Assembly: GCF_003194385.1 (NCBI RefSeq)
Contig: NZ_LAPT01000020.1
Span: 1-64,000, forward strand
Direction of reading: 5' to 3'
DNA from: Pokkaliibacter plantistimulans
GTDB lineage: Bacteria; Pseudomonadota; Gammaproteobacteria; Pseudomonadales; Balneatricaceae
Length of the DNA: 64,000 nt
In this document: piece by piece, positions 29,372 to 38,116 of the stretch
Numbering within the stretch: position 1 is the stretch's first letter
Layout of the letters: each line of letters begins with the position of its first letter
The notes under the pieces: model-generated
What the model was told of the DNA's origin: nothing
The model's database searches: none
Seen by the model: only the letters and a program-made list of their open reading frames with translations
Program-made: the position numbers and the translations under genes

Positions 29372-30524
29372 GAGAGCAGTTGTCCAGATAAATGATAGAA
29401 AGCCCCCGTGCCGTAAGCCACGGCATACTTTCAATTACTTGCCGGGCAATGGCCGGATTGAGGCCAACAAACAGGGTACTCACGCTCTCAGGAAGCGACT
29501 GAGGCGCCAGAATCGGAGCCTCAAAGAGCGTTTTTCCTTGCTGAAAAGGGTTGGCATCAAGGAAGCAAACAAGATTGCAGTCTGACCTGATGGCACTGGC
29601 AATATATGCCCCATAAAAACCTGCACCATAGATGGCAACCTCACCGGCGCCGTGCTGAGCCACTGCCTGTGCAATACATCGGTCTATGCCTTGCCAATAC
29701 TGGCCAAGGGCTACCGCACGCTCGTGAACATCGTCACGATCAGTCAATGACGGTGACAGCACCTCCCGCACTTTCGTGGCAGTGAACACCAGAGCACCAC
29801 GATGCGCCTGTGCATCTATCTCAATGTCGGTAAAGCCTGAGCCAGAGAGCAAGAAGTGAAGCGAGGGAACAGTGAAATGGTTCACATGATCCACCACCAC
29901 AAAATCCGCTACATTACCAAAGGTGTCCGGCACAACGCCGTAGAATACTCCGCCGACTTCAAGCAATTGCCAGATAGTCGCCAGGGTATCTGACAACTCA
30001 CCGATATGTTCCAGTGCAAAGAATGACGTAACGACATCAAACCGTGCGTTCCAGCTTGGGGGAATGGCAAAGGTGGCGCAGGCGTCAGAGGCAACAAAAC
30101 TACTCCAGTACGGTTTGTACATGTCACTCACATCGAAGAGATGAAGCTGCACATCCTCACGCACGGCTAATAACTTGCGCGTCGTTGAAGCTTTGGCACA
30201 GCCAAAGTCGAGCACGCGCGCACCGGACTTGATTGACAACTTACGCAGTAACACCGCCAGCTGATGGTCTGTCCGAAAGAGCGACTGTCCGTCAACGACT
30301 TCATATATCTGATCTTCATCTTCTTCGGTCAGGGATATCTTGTAGTCGTTCTTGTAGTAGGAGGCTTCATCGTCCAGTGTCTGACTCTGCAGATGGCCAC
30401 AGTGCCTGCAACTCCATACACTGACCTGGCCTGAGCGAAGCTCACACAAGGAGGTCAGTGACGTATGGCTGCCAGAGCGGTAGACGGGCTCATCAAAAGA
30501 CTCATGGCAAACATTACACTTCAT
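29364..30524 (-). CDS. zinc-ribbon class I SAM methyltransferase
   Basis: From ATG 30524 (ribosome site GGAG) the protein is 386 aa. The N-terminus has a zinc-ribbon (CNVC at 3-6 and a second CRHC pair), then a class I SAM domain (RVLDFGCAKASTTRKLL) and a C-terminal Rossmann-like domain (AIYGAGFYGAYIASAI). This three-part layout is typical of sugar C-methyltransferases and related enzymes. The longer open frame to 30794 lies inside the PhyH gene and is unlikely to be translated. It overlaps both neighbours by a few bases. Confidence 0.82.
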   Translation of the reverse strand: MKCNVCHESFDEPVYRSGSHTSLTSLCELRSGQVSVWSCRHCGHLQSQTLDDEASYYKNDYKISLTEEDEDQIYEVVDGQSLFRTDHQLAVLLRKLSIKSGARVLDFGCAKASTTRKLLAVREDVQLHLFDVSDMYKPYWSSFVASDACATFAIPPSWNARFDVVTSFFALEHIGELSDTLATIWQLLEVGGVFYGVVPDTFGNVADFVVVDHVNHFTVPSLHFLLSGSGFTDIEIDAQAHRGALVFTATKVREVLSPSLTDRDDVHERAVALGQYWQGIDRCIAQAVAQHGAGEVAIYGAGFYGAYIASAIRSDCNLVCFLDANPFQQGKTLFEAPILAPQSLPESVSTLFVGLNPAIARQVIESMPWLTARGLSIIYLDNCSHD

Positions 30525-31368
30525 CGGGAGACTCCGAACAAAACAGCTCAGGGTGAATAGTGGTGAAGTCGACCCCGGCCGCATACGACCCTTTCCAGCC
30601 ATGGTTGCGGCCAACAGGATCGGCAAAGTTGAAATAGCGGAACTGCATAGACCAGCGCGCCCGGTTTGAGAGGTTAAACCCGGAGCAATGCATGACAGCG
30701 AAATCAATAATGACAAGATCACCAGGAACGGTGAGGGGCGCCACCTGCGGATAATGCGCCAGGACATCAGCCTCATCACGGATACGCAGCGCATAGGCTC
30801 CTGAACGTCCGGCGCCCTGTGGATCAGTCTGATAAACCGGCAATATTCCGCGCTGGTGGGATCCAGGGCAAAACGCTACCGGACCAAGCGCTTCAGTGAT
30901 AGCCACCAGCGGGCTCCAGAACACCAGGCCATCCACACTTCTCAGCTGGGCCGGATACTCCTGATGCCACATAGCGCGATATTTGTCCTCGAAAGGAATA
31001 TCAATACGAATGCCATAACCGCCTGCTGCCATCCCCGGAATGGCGTTCTCACGCAACTCGTTAAACAGCGCTTCATGAGCAGGATGTGCGACTAAACGCA
31101 AAAATGCCGGTACCTGCTTTACCGCATCGTATATCTCACCACCCCAGGCACGATTGCGCTTTATCAGCTCAATAAATGCCTGATCAAAGGTGTCCGGCGA
31201 GAAAGCATCACGCGTATCCTCAACGCCGTGACGGAGCATTACCTGCCCGATGATCTGGTAAATCCCCCACTGAACCTGATGCACCTGTTCAAGAGGATAA
31301 AACTGGGGCACCACCAGCACGCCATCCCGTTGGAACTGGTCGCGCTGCTCGTCATTGAGATAAGCCAT
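30514..31368 (-). CDS. phytanoyl-CoA dioxygenase (PhyH) family protein
   Basis: The 284-aa protein begins MAYLNDEQRDQFQRDGVLVV, the usual start of PhyH-type non-heme iron, 2-oxoglutarate-dependent oxygenases. The iron-binding pattern appears as WHQEYP, with a downstream His in AVMHCSGFN and the oxoglutarate-contacting Arg region SNRARWSMQFRYF. Such enzymes hydroxylate small molecules, lipids or sugars. Within this operon a glycan or acyl-chain substrate is likely but unknown. Confidence 0.82.
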   Translation of the reverse strand: MAYLNDEQRDQFQRDGVLVVPQFYPLEQVHQVQWGIYQIIGQVMLRHGVEDTRDAFSPDTFDQAFIELIKRNRAWGGEIYDAVKQVPAFLRLVAHPAHEALFNELRENAIPGMAAGGYGIRIDIPFEDKYRAMWHQEYPAQLRSVDGLVFWSPLVAITEALGPVAFCPGSHQRGILPVYQTDPQGAGRSGAYALRIRDEADVLAHYPQVAPLTVPGDLVIIDFAVMHCSGFNLSNRARWSMQFRYFNFADPVGRNHGWKGSYAAGVDFTTIHPELFCSESPDEV

Positions 31369-31372
31369 TGTG

Positions 31373-32476
31373 TTATGCCATCCCCGCTAATACCTGAACG
31401 ATACGTTCCTGCTGCTGATGGGTCATGTCATGATAGGAAGGTAAATTGATCGACCGCCCGGCAATATCCACCGCCACCGGTTTGGGGAAAGCACCTGCAA
31501 ACATAGGCAGTGTACTCAGCGGCGCAAAAAATGGCCGGGCATCGATATTGGCTGCCTGAAAGGCCTGTATCAGCGCCTGATCAGTAATACCACTTTCCTT
31601 ATCAAACACCGCATTGGGCATCCAGGCGCCAATCGTAGCGCCGGGTTGTTCAGGATTTAACTGAATGCACGACACTCCCATCAGCGCCTGGCGATAGTTG
31701 GCCATGATCTGTTGTTTGCGCTGTATCAGCTCCTCAATGCGCTCAAGCTGGCCACAGCCAATGGCCGCCTGAATATTCGACATCTTGTATTTAAAACCCA
31801 TCATTTCCGGCCAGAATTGCCGGGTTTGCCCTCGTGCACGACCATGATTGCTAAGCGTCAGCACGGTTTCATATAACTCAGGATCATTGGTAACGAAGAT
31901 CCCACCCTCACCTGTCGTGATAGTCTTAGTACCATGAAATGAAAACGCACCGAAGCGCCCCATCGCCCCAGCGCGCATGCCTTGCCAGACTGAGCCTATG
32001 GCTTCTGCCGCATCCTCAATCACTGGAATACCGTGTTTCTCTCCAAGCGCCAGTAGCTTGTCCATATCACAGAGATTGCCATAGAGGTGCACAGCGATAA
32101 TGGCTCGGGTTTTGGGCGTAATGGCCGCTTCCACCTGCTCAGGATCAAGGCACCAGCTATCCGGCAGAATATCAACAAACACAGGAGTTGCGCCTAACTG
32201 CACCACCGGTGATACCGTCGCAACCCAGTTGGTATCGGCCAGAATGACCTCATCGCCTTCACCAATACCAAGTGCTGCCATTCCCATATGTAAAGCGCCG
32301 GTGCAACTTGAGGTGGCAATCGCGTAGCGCACACCCAGATGCTGACAAAAAAGCTGCTCAAATTTATGGATATAGTCGTAGCAATGAGAGCCCCAGCCAT
32401 TGGCTGCAGCATCGGTGGCATAACCTACTTCAAGCGCGGTGATGGAAGGCCTGGTATAGGCAATCCGCTCGTTCAT
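31373..32476 (-). CDS. DegT/perosamine-synthase-type sugar aminotransferase
   Basis: The 367-aa PLP enzyme has the DegT/DnrJ/EryC1/StrS fold. The substrate region is ATSSCTGALHMG, the PLP-phosphate region includes EDAAEAIG, and the Schiff-base lysine is Lys184 in SFHGTKTITTGEGG. It looks closest to GDP-perosamine synthase (RfbE/Per), which adds an amino group at C4 of a 4-keto-6-deoxy sugar. With rfbF and rfbG close by, the natural substrate may be a CDP-linked 4-keto sugar, giving a 4-amino-6-deoxy sugar. It starts inside the C-methyltransferase stop (4-base overlap). Confidence 0.88.
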   Translation of the reverse strand: MNERIAYTRPSITALEVGYATDAAANGWGSHCYDYIHKFEQLFCQHLGVRYAIATSSCTGALHMGMAALGIGEGDEVILADTNWVATVSPVVQLGATPVFVDILPDSWCLDPEQVEAAITPKTRAIIAVHLYGNLCDMDKLLALGEKHGIPVIEDAAEAIGSVWQGMRAGAMGRFGAFSFHGTKTITTGEGGIFVTNDPELYETVLTLSNHGRARGQTRQFWPEMMGFKYKMSNIQAAIGCGQLERIEELIQRKQQIMANYRQALMGVSCIQLNPEQPGATIGAWMPNAVFDKESGITDQALIQAFQAANIDARPFFAPLSTLPMFAGAFPKPVAVDIAGRSINLPSYHDMTHQQQERIVQVLAGMA

Positions 32477-33696
32477 AACACCTCCAGCATGGGTACCGCG
32501 GTGACAAAACTGGTTCCCACCTCTCGTAGAAAACTCAGCTGCTGCATCACTTCTGCCTTAATATTCCAGGGCAAGATCAGCACCACATCTGGCAGCACAT
32601 CGGCCAATACGTCAGGTGCAACAATGGGAATATGGCTACCTGGCAAGTACTTGCCTTGTTTTGAGGGCGCAGCATCACAGACATAGGGTAAAAGATCAGG
32701 CTTGACCCCTGCGTAATTAAGCAGCGTGTTCCCCTTTGCCGCCGCGCCATAGGCAACGACTGTCCGACCTTGCCGCTTCTGCTCCAGTAAATAACTTAGT
32801 AGTTCGTTTTTGATGTTATCTGCCCTTTGCTGGAATGTTGCATAGGTAGCCAGTGAGCCAAGCCCTGCCAGCGCCTCACGCTCCAGCATATGCGCAACAT
32901 TTGCACTTACAGCACGATGATCATTCGCATGACATGCCCACACACGTAAGCTGCCACCGTGGGTACTCAAACAATCCACATTCCATACTTTAAGCCCGGC
33001 ACTCGCCAGAATCGTACTTACCGCGCGCAGCGATAAATACGAGAAGTGCTCATGATAAATAGTGTCAAACTGTCCGAGCGAAATGAGCTCAAGCAGGTGA
33101 GGGAACTCAAGGGTAATAGCTCCGCCAGGCTTGAGGAGTGTGGCAAGCCCACGGCAAAAATCGTTGATATCAGGCACATGAGCCAGAACGTTATTGCCAA
33201 TGATCAGATCTGCCTGCGGTCCTTCCCGGGTGAGTTTTTGCGCCAGTGCCTCGCCAAAAAATGCAGAAAGCACGGGAATCCCTAAGGACCGCGCCACCCC
33301 TGCGGTGCTTTCAGTAGGCTCAATTCCCAGGCAAGGAATCGACTTTGCAACCATATTGCGAAGCAGGTAGCCGTCATTCGATGCTACTTCGACAACAAAG
33401 CTTTCGTGATCAAGCGACAGTTTTTTCTCGACTTCATCACAATAGCTCTGTGCGTGGGCGAGCCACCCTTTTGAGATGCTGGAGAAATAGGCGTAATGCT
33501 GATCAAACAACGTATCGGCAGCAGCATAATCTTCTGTTTGCACCAGCCAGCAGTGCTCACAGACTTTCACCCGTAACGGAAAATACTTTTCCGGCTGATG
33601 TAGCTGCTCTTTCGTAAGATAAGCGTTTGAAGGGGGCGCAAAGCCGAGATCAATGAAATTGTGATGTAAAGGATGAGCACAGTGACGGCACTTCAT
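32473..33696 (-). CDS. NDP-4-keto-sugar C-methyltransferase (KijD1/TylC3-like)
   Basis: From ATG 33696 the protein is 407 aa, with a zinc ribbon at the start (Cys3, Cys6, Cys46, Cys49), a SAM-binding domain (VEVASNDGYLLRNMV) and the family motif TIYHEHFSYLS, with catalytic-type residues in YHEH at 214-217, and a C-terminal Rossmann-like domain (VAYGAAAKGNTLLNYAG). It resembles KijD1/TcaB9/TylC3 enzymes, which add a methyl to carbon 3 of a 4-keto sugar to make branched sugars. The ATG shares one base with the epimerase stop; an ATG two codons upstream is also possible. Confidence 0.88.
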   Translation of the reverse strand: MKCRHCAHPLHHNFIDLGFAPPSNAYLTKEQLHQPEKYFPLRVKVCEHCWLVQTEDYAAADTLFDQHYAYFSSISKGWLAHAQSYCDEVEKKLSLDHESFVVEVASNDGYLLRNMVAKSIPCLGIEPTESTAGVARSLGIPVLSAFFGEALAQKLTREGPQADLIIGNNVLAHVPDINDFCRGLATLLKPGGAITLEFPHLLELISLGQFDTIYHEHFSYLSLRAVSTILASAGLKVWNVDCLSTHGGSLRVWACHANDHRAVSANVAHMLEREALAGLGSLATYATFQQRADNIKNELLSYLLEQKRQGRTVVAYGAAAKGNTLLNYAGVKPDLLPYVCDAAPSKQGKYLPGSHIPIVAPDVLADVLPDVVLILPWNIKAEVMQQLSFLREVGTSFVTAVPMLEVL

Positions 33697-34256
33697 CAAC
33701 ATCTCACTCCCGAAAAGGCACGAGTTATAAAGGGAAGTTGCTGATCTCGTGCAGATAATCCATGGGGTGGCAAGGGCCACTCAATCGCCAGCTCAGGATC
33801 AAGAGGATGAACTCCGTCTTCGACCTCAGGCGTATAAAAGGCAGAGTGGCAATAGATCAGCTCGGAGTTTTGCTGGAGCACCTGAAAGCCATGGGCCACC
33901 CCCTCCGGCAAGAGCAAGGCGCAGCCATTGTCGGCGGACAGCTCATGGGCATACCACTGCAAGAACGTTGTCGAGTCTGCACGTAAATCCAGCGCTACGT
34001 CCCACACAGCACCACGAATGCAGCTCACCAGTTTCATTTCCGCATGAGGTGAATGCTGGAAATGCATACCACGCACCATACCCGGCTCTCTTGTGAGAGT
34101 GTGATTGATTTGCACAATCGGGCTGTGCCAGCCTGCCTCAGCCAGCTCCTTCTGGCAAAAAAGGCGTGCCAGAGAACCGCGTTCATCACCACGAGAGACA
34201 CGCTGAATGACTTTCACACCGGCAACAGGCGTAGCGGTAATAATCAGGGACGCCAT
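33696..34256 (-). CDS. RmlC-like NDP-sugar 3,5-epimerase
   Basis: From ATG 34256 the protein is 186 aa, the usual size for dTDP-4-dehydrorhamnose 3,5-epimerases (RmlC), with the cupin signature RGMHFQ and its His65 general base, and the second motif LPEGVAHGF. The usual acid Tyr lies in SELIYCHSAFY. Beside CDP-glucose 4,6-dehydratase it probably acts on a CDP-linked rather than dTDP-linked sugar. The start at 34256 is preferred over an upstream in-frame start well inside the preceding gene. Confidence 0.85.
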   Translation of the reverse strand: MASLIITATPVAGVKVIQRVSRGDERGSLARLFCQKELAEAGWHSPIVQINHTLTREPGMVRGMHFQHSPHAEMKLVSCIRGAVWDVALDLRADSTTFLQWYAHELSADNGCALLLPEGVAHGFQVLQQNSELIYCHSAFYTPEVEDGVHPLDPELAIEWPLPPHGLSARDQQLPFITRAFSGVRC

Positions 34257-35317
34257 GCCGCCTCCAGCTCCGCGATATCGGCCTCGCATAAAGCCCGCGC
34301 CGATTCGCCAGCATAGTAGCGCTTGTACCATAGCATGGTGCGGTTAAGCGTTTGCTCGAGCCGCCAATGGTTATGAACCCCCAATGACTGTCGCGCCAGA
34401 GATGGATCAAGCATCAGCAGTCCTGCTTCGTGTGGGCCTTCAGGCTGTTCATGAAAACGACAGCGAGCACCATCAAAAATGCCACTGGCGATGCTGATAA
34501 CCTCGCGTACGGTCGCCATACCAGCAGCATCCGGGCCAAAGTTCAGTGATTGGGGGCAGTCTTGCCTGTGGCTTAAGTGCTCGGCATAGATAAGGTAGCC
34601 ATTCAGGCAATCAAGCACATGCTGCCAGGGTCTGACGGCATCGGGGCGACGAATATCGACAGTGTCGCCGTGGCTCCACGCTCGAATCGCATCGGGAATA
34701 AGCCGGTCGGCAGACCAGTCTCCGCCACCAATCACATTGCCAGCACGTGCAGTAACCAGCGAGATCCCCTTCTCGGCAAAAAAAGAGCTACGGTAGGCGG
34801 ACACCATCAGCTCACATGCAGCTTTACTGGCGCTGTAAATATCGTGCCCACCCAAAGCATCACTTTCGCGATAAGGCCAGGGCCATTCACGATTGTGATA
34901 CACCTTGTCAGTGGTAATACAGAGCACGGACTTTACCGAAGGGCAGCCACGAAGGGCTTCAAGTACATTGACCGTACCCACAATATTGGTACTGCTGGTA
35001 TCCACCGGTTGACGATAGCTTTCCCGCACCAGTGCCTGTGCCGCCAGATGAAAGACGATATCAGGCTCAGCCTGCCGTACCGCGTTTTTTACGGCGTTCA
35101 GGTCACGGATATCCAACGTGATATCCTGACACAGTGCCTTAATGTCTGCGGCGACAAACAAACTCTGCGACTCTGCCTTCAAGGCAACGCCTGTTACCTG
35201 CGCCCCCATACGCGCCAACCATAACGTCAGCCAGCTACCTTTAAAGCCTGTATGCCCCGTCACTAAAACACGCTTACCACGCCAGAAACCGGAATTGGCC
35301 ACTGGGCTTACGCCCAT
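34244..35317 (-). CDS. rfbG: CDP-glucose 4,6-dehydratase
   Basis: This 357-aa SDR enzyme makes CDP-4-keto-6-deoxyglucose. The NAD loop is GHTGFKGSW near 21-29, and the catalytic Tyr-Lys pair is in YSASKAACE. Similar CDP-glucose dehydratases start with a comparable [19 protein letters not shown]. The upstream frame begins with a TTG; the ATG at 35317, overlapping the rfbF stop by ten bases, is preferred. Confidence 0.92.
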   Translation of the reverse strand: MGVSPVANSGFWRGKRVLVTGHTGFKGSWLTLWLARMGAQVTGVALKAESQSLFVAADIKALCQDITLDIRDLNAVKNAVRQAEPDIVFHLAAQALVRESYRQPVDTSSTNIVGTVNVLEALRGCPSVKSVLCITTDKVYHNREWPWPYRESDALGGHDIYSASKAACELMVSAYRSSFFAEKGISLVTARAGNVIGGGDWSADRLIPDAIRAWSHGDTVDIRRPDAVRPWQHVLDCLNGYLIYAEHLSHRQDCPQSLNFGPDAAGMATVREVISIASGIFDGARCRFHEQPEGPHEAGLLMLDPSLARQSLGVHNHWRLEQTLNRTMLWYKRYYAGESARALCEADIAELEAAWRP

Positions 35318-36081
35318 ACTTTCCAAGGTGGATTCCCCTTCTGCCAAAGATCTTCCAGCATATTCTTTTCACGTAATGTATCCATGGGTTGCCAGAAGCC
35401 ATTGTGCTCATAGGCCATCAGCTCACCACTTTCTGCCAGCTTAACCAGCGGCTCGCCTTCCCAACTTTCCATATCGCCACGAATATGGTCAATCACCTTG
35501 GGGGAGAGTACAAAAAAGCCACCATTGATCACTGCGCCATCGCCTCTTGGCTTTTCCATAAAGCCAACTACCTGATCGTTGTCACGCGTCAGAGCGCCGT
35601 AGCGCCCGGGAGGTATCACAGCGGTCACAGTAGCGAGCTTGCCGTGGGTACGATGAAAATCAATAAGTGCAGAAATGTTGATGTCACTGACGCCATCACC
35701 ATAGGTAAAGCAAAACGCCTCCTCACCCTGCAAAAACTCACTGACACGTTTGAGCCGTCCACCAGTGAGAGAATGTTCTCCCGTATCCACCAGCGTGACC
35801 TTCCAGGGTTCTGCATGGTTGTGATGAACCTCCATACGGTTATTGGCCATATCGAAAGTCACATCCGACATATGCAGAAAGTAGTTTGCAAAGTATTCCT
35901 TGATGACGTAGCCCTTATAGCCCAGGCAAATAATGAAATCATTGACGCCATGGGCGGAGTAAATCTTCATGATGTGCCAGAGAATGGGCTTACCACCAAT
36001 CTCGATCATAGGCTTGGGTTTTAAGTGAGACTCTTCACTGATACGGGTGCCGAGCCCGCCTGCCAGAATGACTGCTTTCAT
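35308..36081 (-). CDS. rfbF: glucose-1-phosphate cytidylyltransferase
   Basis: The 257-aa nucleotidyltransferase begins [20 protein letters not shown], followed by [20 protein letters not shown], the signature of RfbF enzymes that make CDP-glucose from CTP and glucose-1-phosphate. [11 protein letters not shown] holds the metal-binding Asp. It is the first step of the CDP-sugar branch of the island and directly precedes rfbG. Confidence 0.95.
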   Translation of the reverse strand: MKAVILAGGLGTRISEESHLKPKPMIEIGGKPILWHIMKIYSAHGVNDFIICLGYKGYVIKEYFANYFLHMSDVTFDMANNRMEVHHNHAEPWKVTLVDTGEHSLTGGRLKRVSEFLQGEEAFCFTYGDGVSDINISALIDFHRTHGKLATVTAVIPPGRYGALTRDNDQVVGFMEKPRGDGAVINGGFFVLSPKVIDHIRGDMESWEGEPLVKLAESGELMAYEHNGFWQPMDTLREKNMLEDLWQKGNPPWKVWA

Positions 36082-36093
36082 CGCATGCCTCCG

Positions 36094-36951
36094 TCAGATC
36101 TCATCATTAGGTATTAACGACTGAATACCGTACCGGTGCTGAAAAACCTCAATCATTTGCTGTTCAATGTACGTCTTCATCCGCGAGTCACCTTTGTAGA
36201 GCGCCCCGAAACTATCCAGGTAATAGCAGATGAGTTCATACCGACTAAAGTAATCGTCGGTGGCAGAAGTCCTTCTGGTAAAGGATTCGGCGATATCTTC
36301 CTCACGGAAATAGCGTCTCCAATACCGCTCGTCCTGCATGTAATAGACCTGGCCGTGCCAGAGTAGATGGCTGATAAGAACCAGGTCGCCAGCAATAACC
36401 AACTTAAAGGGAAAGCCATCCAGCAAGTGACGTCGAAACACCGAATGAATAATGCTGCAATGGGAACGATGTCTGATGGACTGCAGATAACGACCAAGAC
36501 GCTTGTGAGAATAGGGATACACATCAAGCTCAAGAAACTCAGGCTCTGGCAGCTCTTTCATTACCTTATAGGGCATGCCACACGCCATCGCGAGAGACTC
36601 ATCCTCATCCAGCAGTGTCATGGCGGTCTCAAGATACCCGGGGGACACGGCATCATGCCCTCCCAGCCACATGAAATAGCGTGAGGAAGGGGCGTTATCC
36701 AGAAGCGCCTTAAAACTGTAGTTGGCTCCCCGGTTTTTATCATTCTGATGAAATGAGAAGCGCTCATCGTGACCGAAAGCTTCTCTGGCAATCTCAAGAG
36801 TGTGATCCGATGAGGCGTTATCCAGCATCATGAAGTGATAAGACTGGCCACGCTGAGCGGCCAGTGACGCCAATGTATCAACAATATAAGGAGCTTCATT
36901 GTAGGTAGGTACACCTACACAGATGTCAAACTCGTCATTATTTACTGTCAT
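36094..36951 (-). CDS. family-2 glycosyltransferase (1)
   Basis: The 285-aa protein has a GT-A fold family-2 start (CVGVPTYNEAPYIVDTLASL) and a nucleotide-sugar-binding region around FMWLGGHD, in which the usual DxD is replaced by GGHD. No membrane helices are obvious, so it is likely a soluble cytoplasmic transferase. It follows the SqdB-like gene with a 14-base overlap, which could suggest use of that sugar donor, but the acceptor is unknown. Confidence 0.85.
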   Translation of the reverse strand: MTVNNDEFDICVGVPTYNEAPYIVDTLASLAAQRGQSYHFMMLDNASSDHTLEIAREAFGHDERFSFHQNDKNRGANYSFKALLDNAPSSRYFMWLGGHDAVSPGYLETAMTLLDEDESLAMACGMPYKVMKELPEPEFLELDVYPYSHKRLGRYLQSIRHRSHCSIIHSVFRRHLLDGFPFKLVIAGDLVLISHLLWHGQVYYMQDERYWRRYFREEDIAESFTRRTSATDDYFSRYELICYYLDSFGALYKGDSRMKTYIEQQMIEVFQHRYGIQSLIPNDEI

Positions 36952-38107
36952 GATGCTCCGCTACCCAGGTAGACACACAGGGAATCTTCGACAAATCAGC
37001 ACGATGGATATACTTCTGGGCAATTTCCATGACTTCCTCCATCAGACCTTCACTCAGTAAGGTTGGCTTCAGGCCATCACGCAGAAAGCAGTCGTTGGAG
37101 GCATACAAATCATTTTCAGGTGCTTCATTGCGCGGATTGTGAAGATAGCTGATCTCAGCTCCAGTCATATGCGAAATCATCTGAGCCAGGTCCCGAACAC
37201 GATGCGTTTCCGTCAACTGGTTATAGACCTTGACCCGCTCGCCTTTTACCGGCGGATGAGACAGTGCAATCTCAACGCAGCGCACCGTGTCACGGATGTG
37301 GATAAACGCACGGGTCTGCCCTCCGGTGCCATGAACTGTTAACGGATAGCCTGCAGAACTTTGCATCAGAAAACGATTCAGCACCGTTCCGTAGTCACCG
37401 TCGTAATCAAAACGGTTAATCAGACGCTCATCCCGTTTTGTTTGCTCTGTCTGAGTTCCCCAGACAATACCCTGATGAAGGTCAGTAACCCGGAGTTTGT
37501 CGTTCTTGTTGTAATAGAAGAAAAACAGCTGATCCTGGCATTTAGTCATGTGATAGATGCTGCCGGGATTGGCCGGATACAGGAACTCTGCAGTTGCACC
37601 GTTCGCCAGCTCGACCTGCAGGTATCCTTCGGGGATTTTCATCCCTGCTGTGCCATATCCGTATACGCCCATAGTGCCCAGGTGCACCAGATGGATATCC
37701 TGACCGGACTCGACGATAGCATTACACAGGTTGTGAGTAGCATTCAGGTTGTTGTTAACGGTATAGATCTTATGTCGTGGACTTTTCATTGAGTAAGGTG
37801 CTGCACGTTGCTCTGCAAAATGCACAACAGCATCAGGCCGCCACTCTTTCAGCAGGCTGACAACCTTTTCATAATCCACAGCAAGGTCGAGATACTGAAC
37901 GCTGATTGTCTTCCCCGACACCTCGCGCCAAGCGCTTACACGATCATCCAACGAGACAATAGGTGTTAATGAAGAGGCGTTAAGCTCTTCATCTATGCGA
38001 CGACGGGAGAGGTTGTCCACGATCATGACATCGTGGCCCTGTTCAGAGAGATATAAAGAGGTTGGCCAGCCACAGAAGCCATCACCGCCGAAAACGATAG
38101 TTTTCAT
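36938..38107 (-). CDS. UDP-sulfoquinovose-synthase-like (SqdB/Agl3) NAD-dependent enzyme
   Basis: The 389-aa SDR protein begins MKTIVFGGDGFCGWPTSLYL; the GGDG(Y/F)CGW motif is distinctive for SQD1/SqdB/Agl3 UDP-sulfoquinovose synthases. The catalytic Thr is in HLGTMGVYG, and the Tyr-Lys pair is in SIYHMTKCQDQ. The segment VTDLHQGIVWGTQTEQT mirrors the family's TDLxQGxVxG motif. These enzymes convert UDP-glucose and sulfite to UDP-sulfoquinovose; the archaeal Agl3 does so for glycoprotein glycans. Use in a flagellin glycan would be unusual. A related NAD-dependent dehydratase with another product cannot be excluded, but the signatures are strong. Confidence 0.87.
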   Translation of the reverse strand: MKTIVFGGDGFCGWPTSLYLSEQGHDVMIVDNLSRRRIDEELNASSLTPIVSLDDRVSAWREVSGKTISVQYLDLAVDYEKVVSLLKEWRPDAVVHFAEQRAAPYSMKSPRHKIYTVNNNLNATHNLCNAIVESGQDIHLVHLGTMGVYGYGTAGMKIPEGYLQVELANGATAEFLYPANPGSIYHMTKCQDQLFFFYYNKNDKLRVTDLHQGIVWGTQTEQTKRDERLINRFDYDGDYGTVLNRFLMQSSAGYPLTVHGTGGQTRAFIHIRDTVRCVEIALSHPPVKGERVKVYNQLTETHRVRDLAQMISHMTGAEISYLHNPRNEAPENDLYASNDCFLRDGLKPTLLSEGLMEEVMEIAQKYIHRADLSKIPCVSTWVAEHHDSK

Positions 38108-38116
38108 ACTTATAGC

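Noticed and set aside
30525-30794. Ninety-residue N-terminal extension of the zinc-ribbon methyltransferase
   Set aside because: It lies inside the PhyH gene in another frame, while the zinc-ribbon start MKCNVCHESF has a ribosome site.
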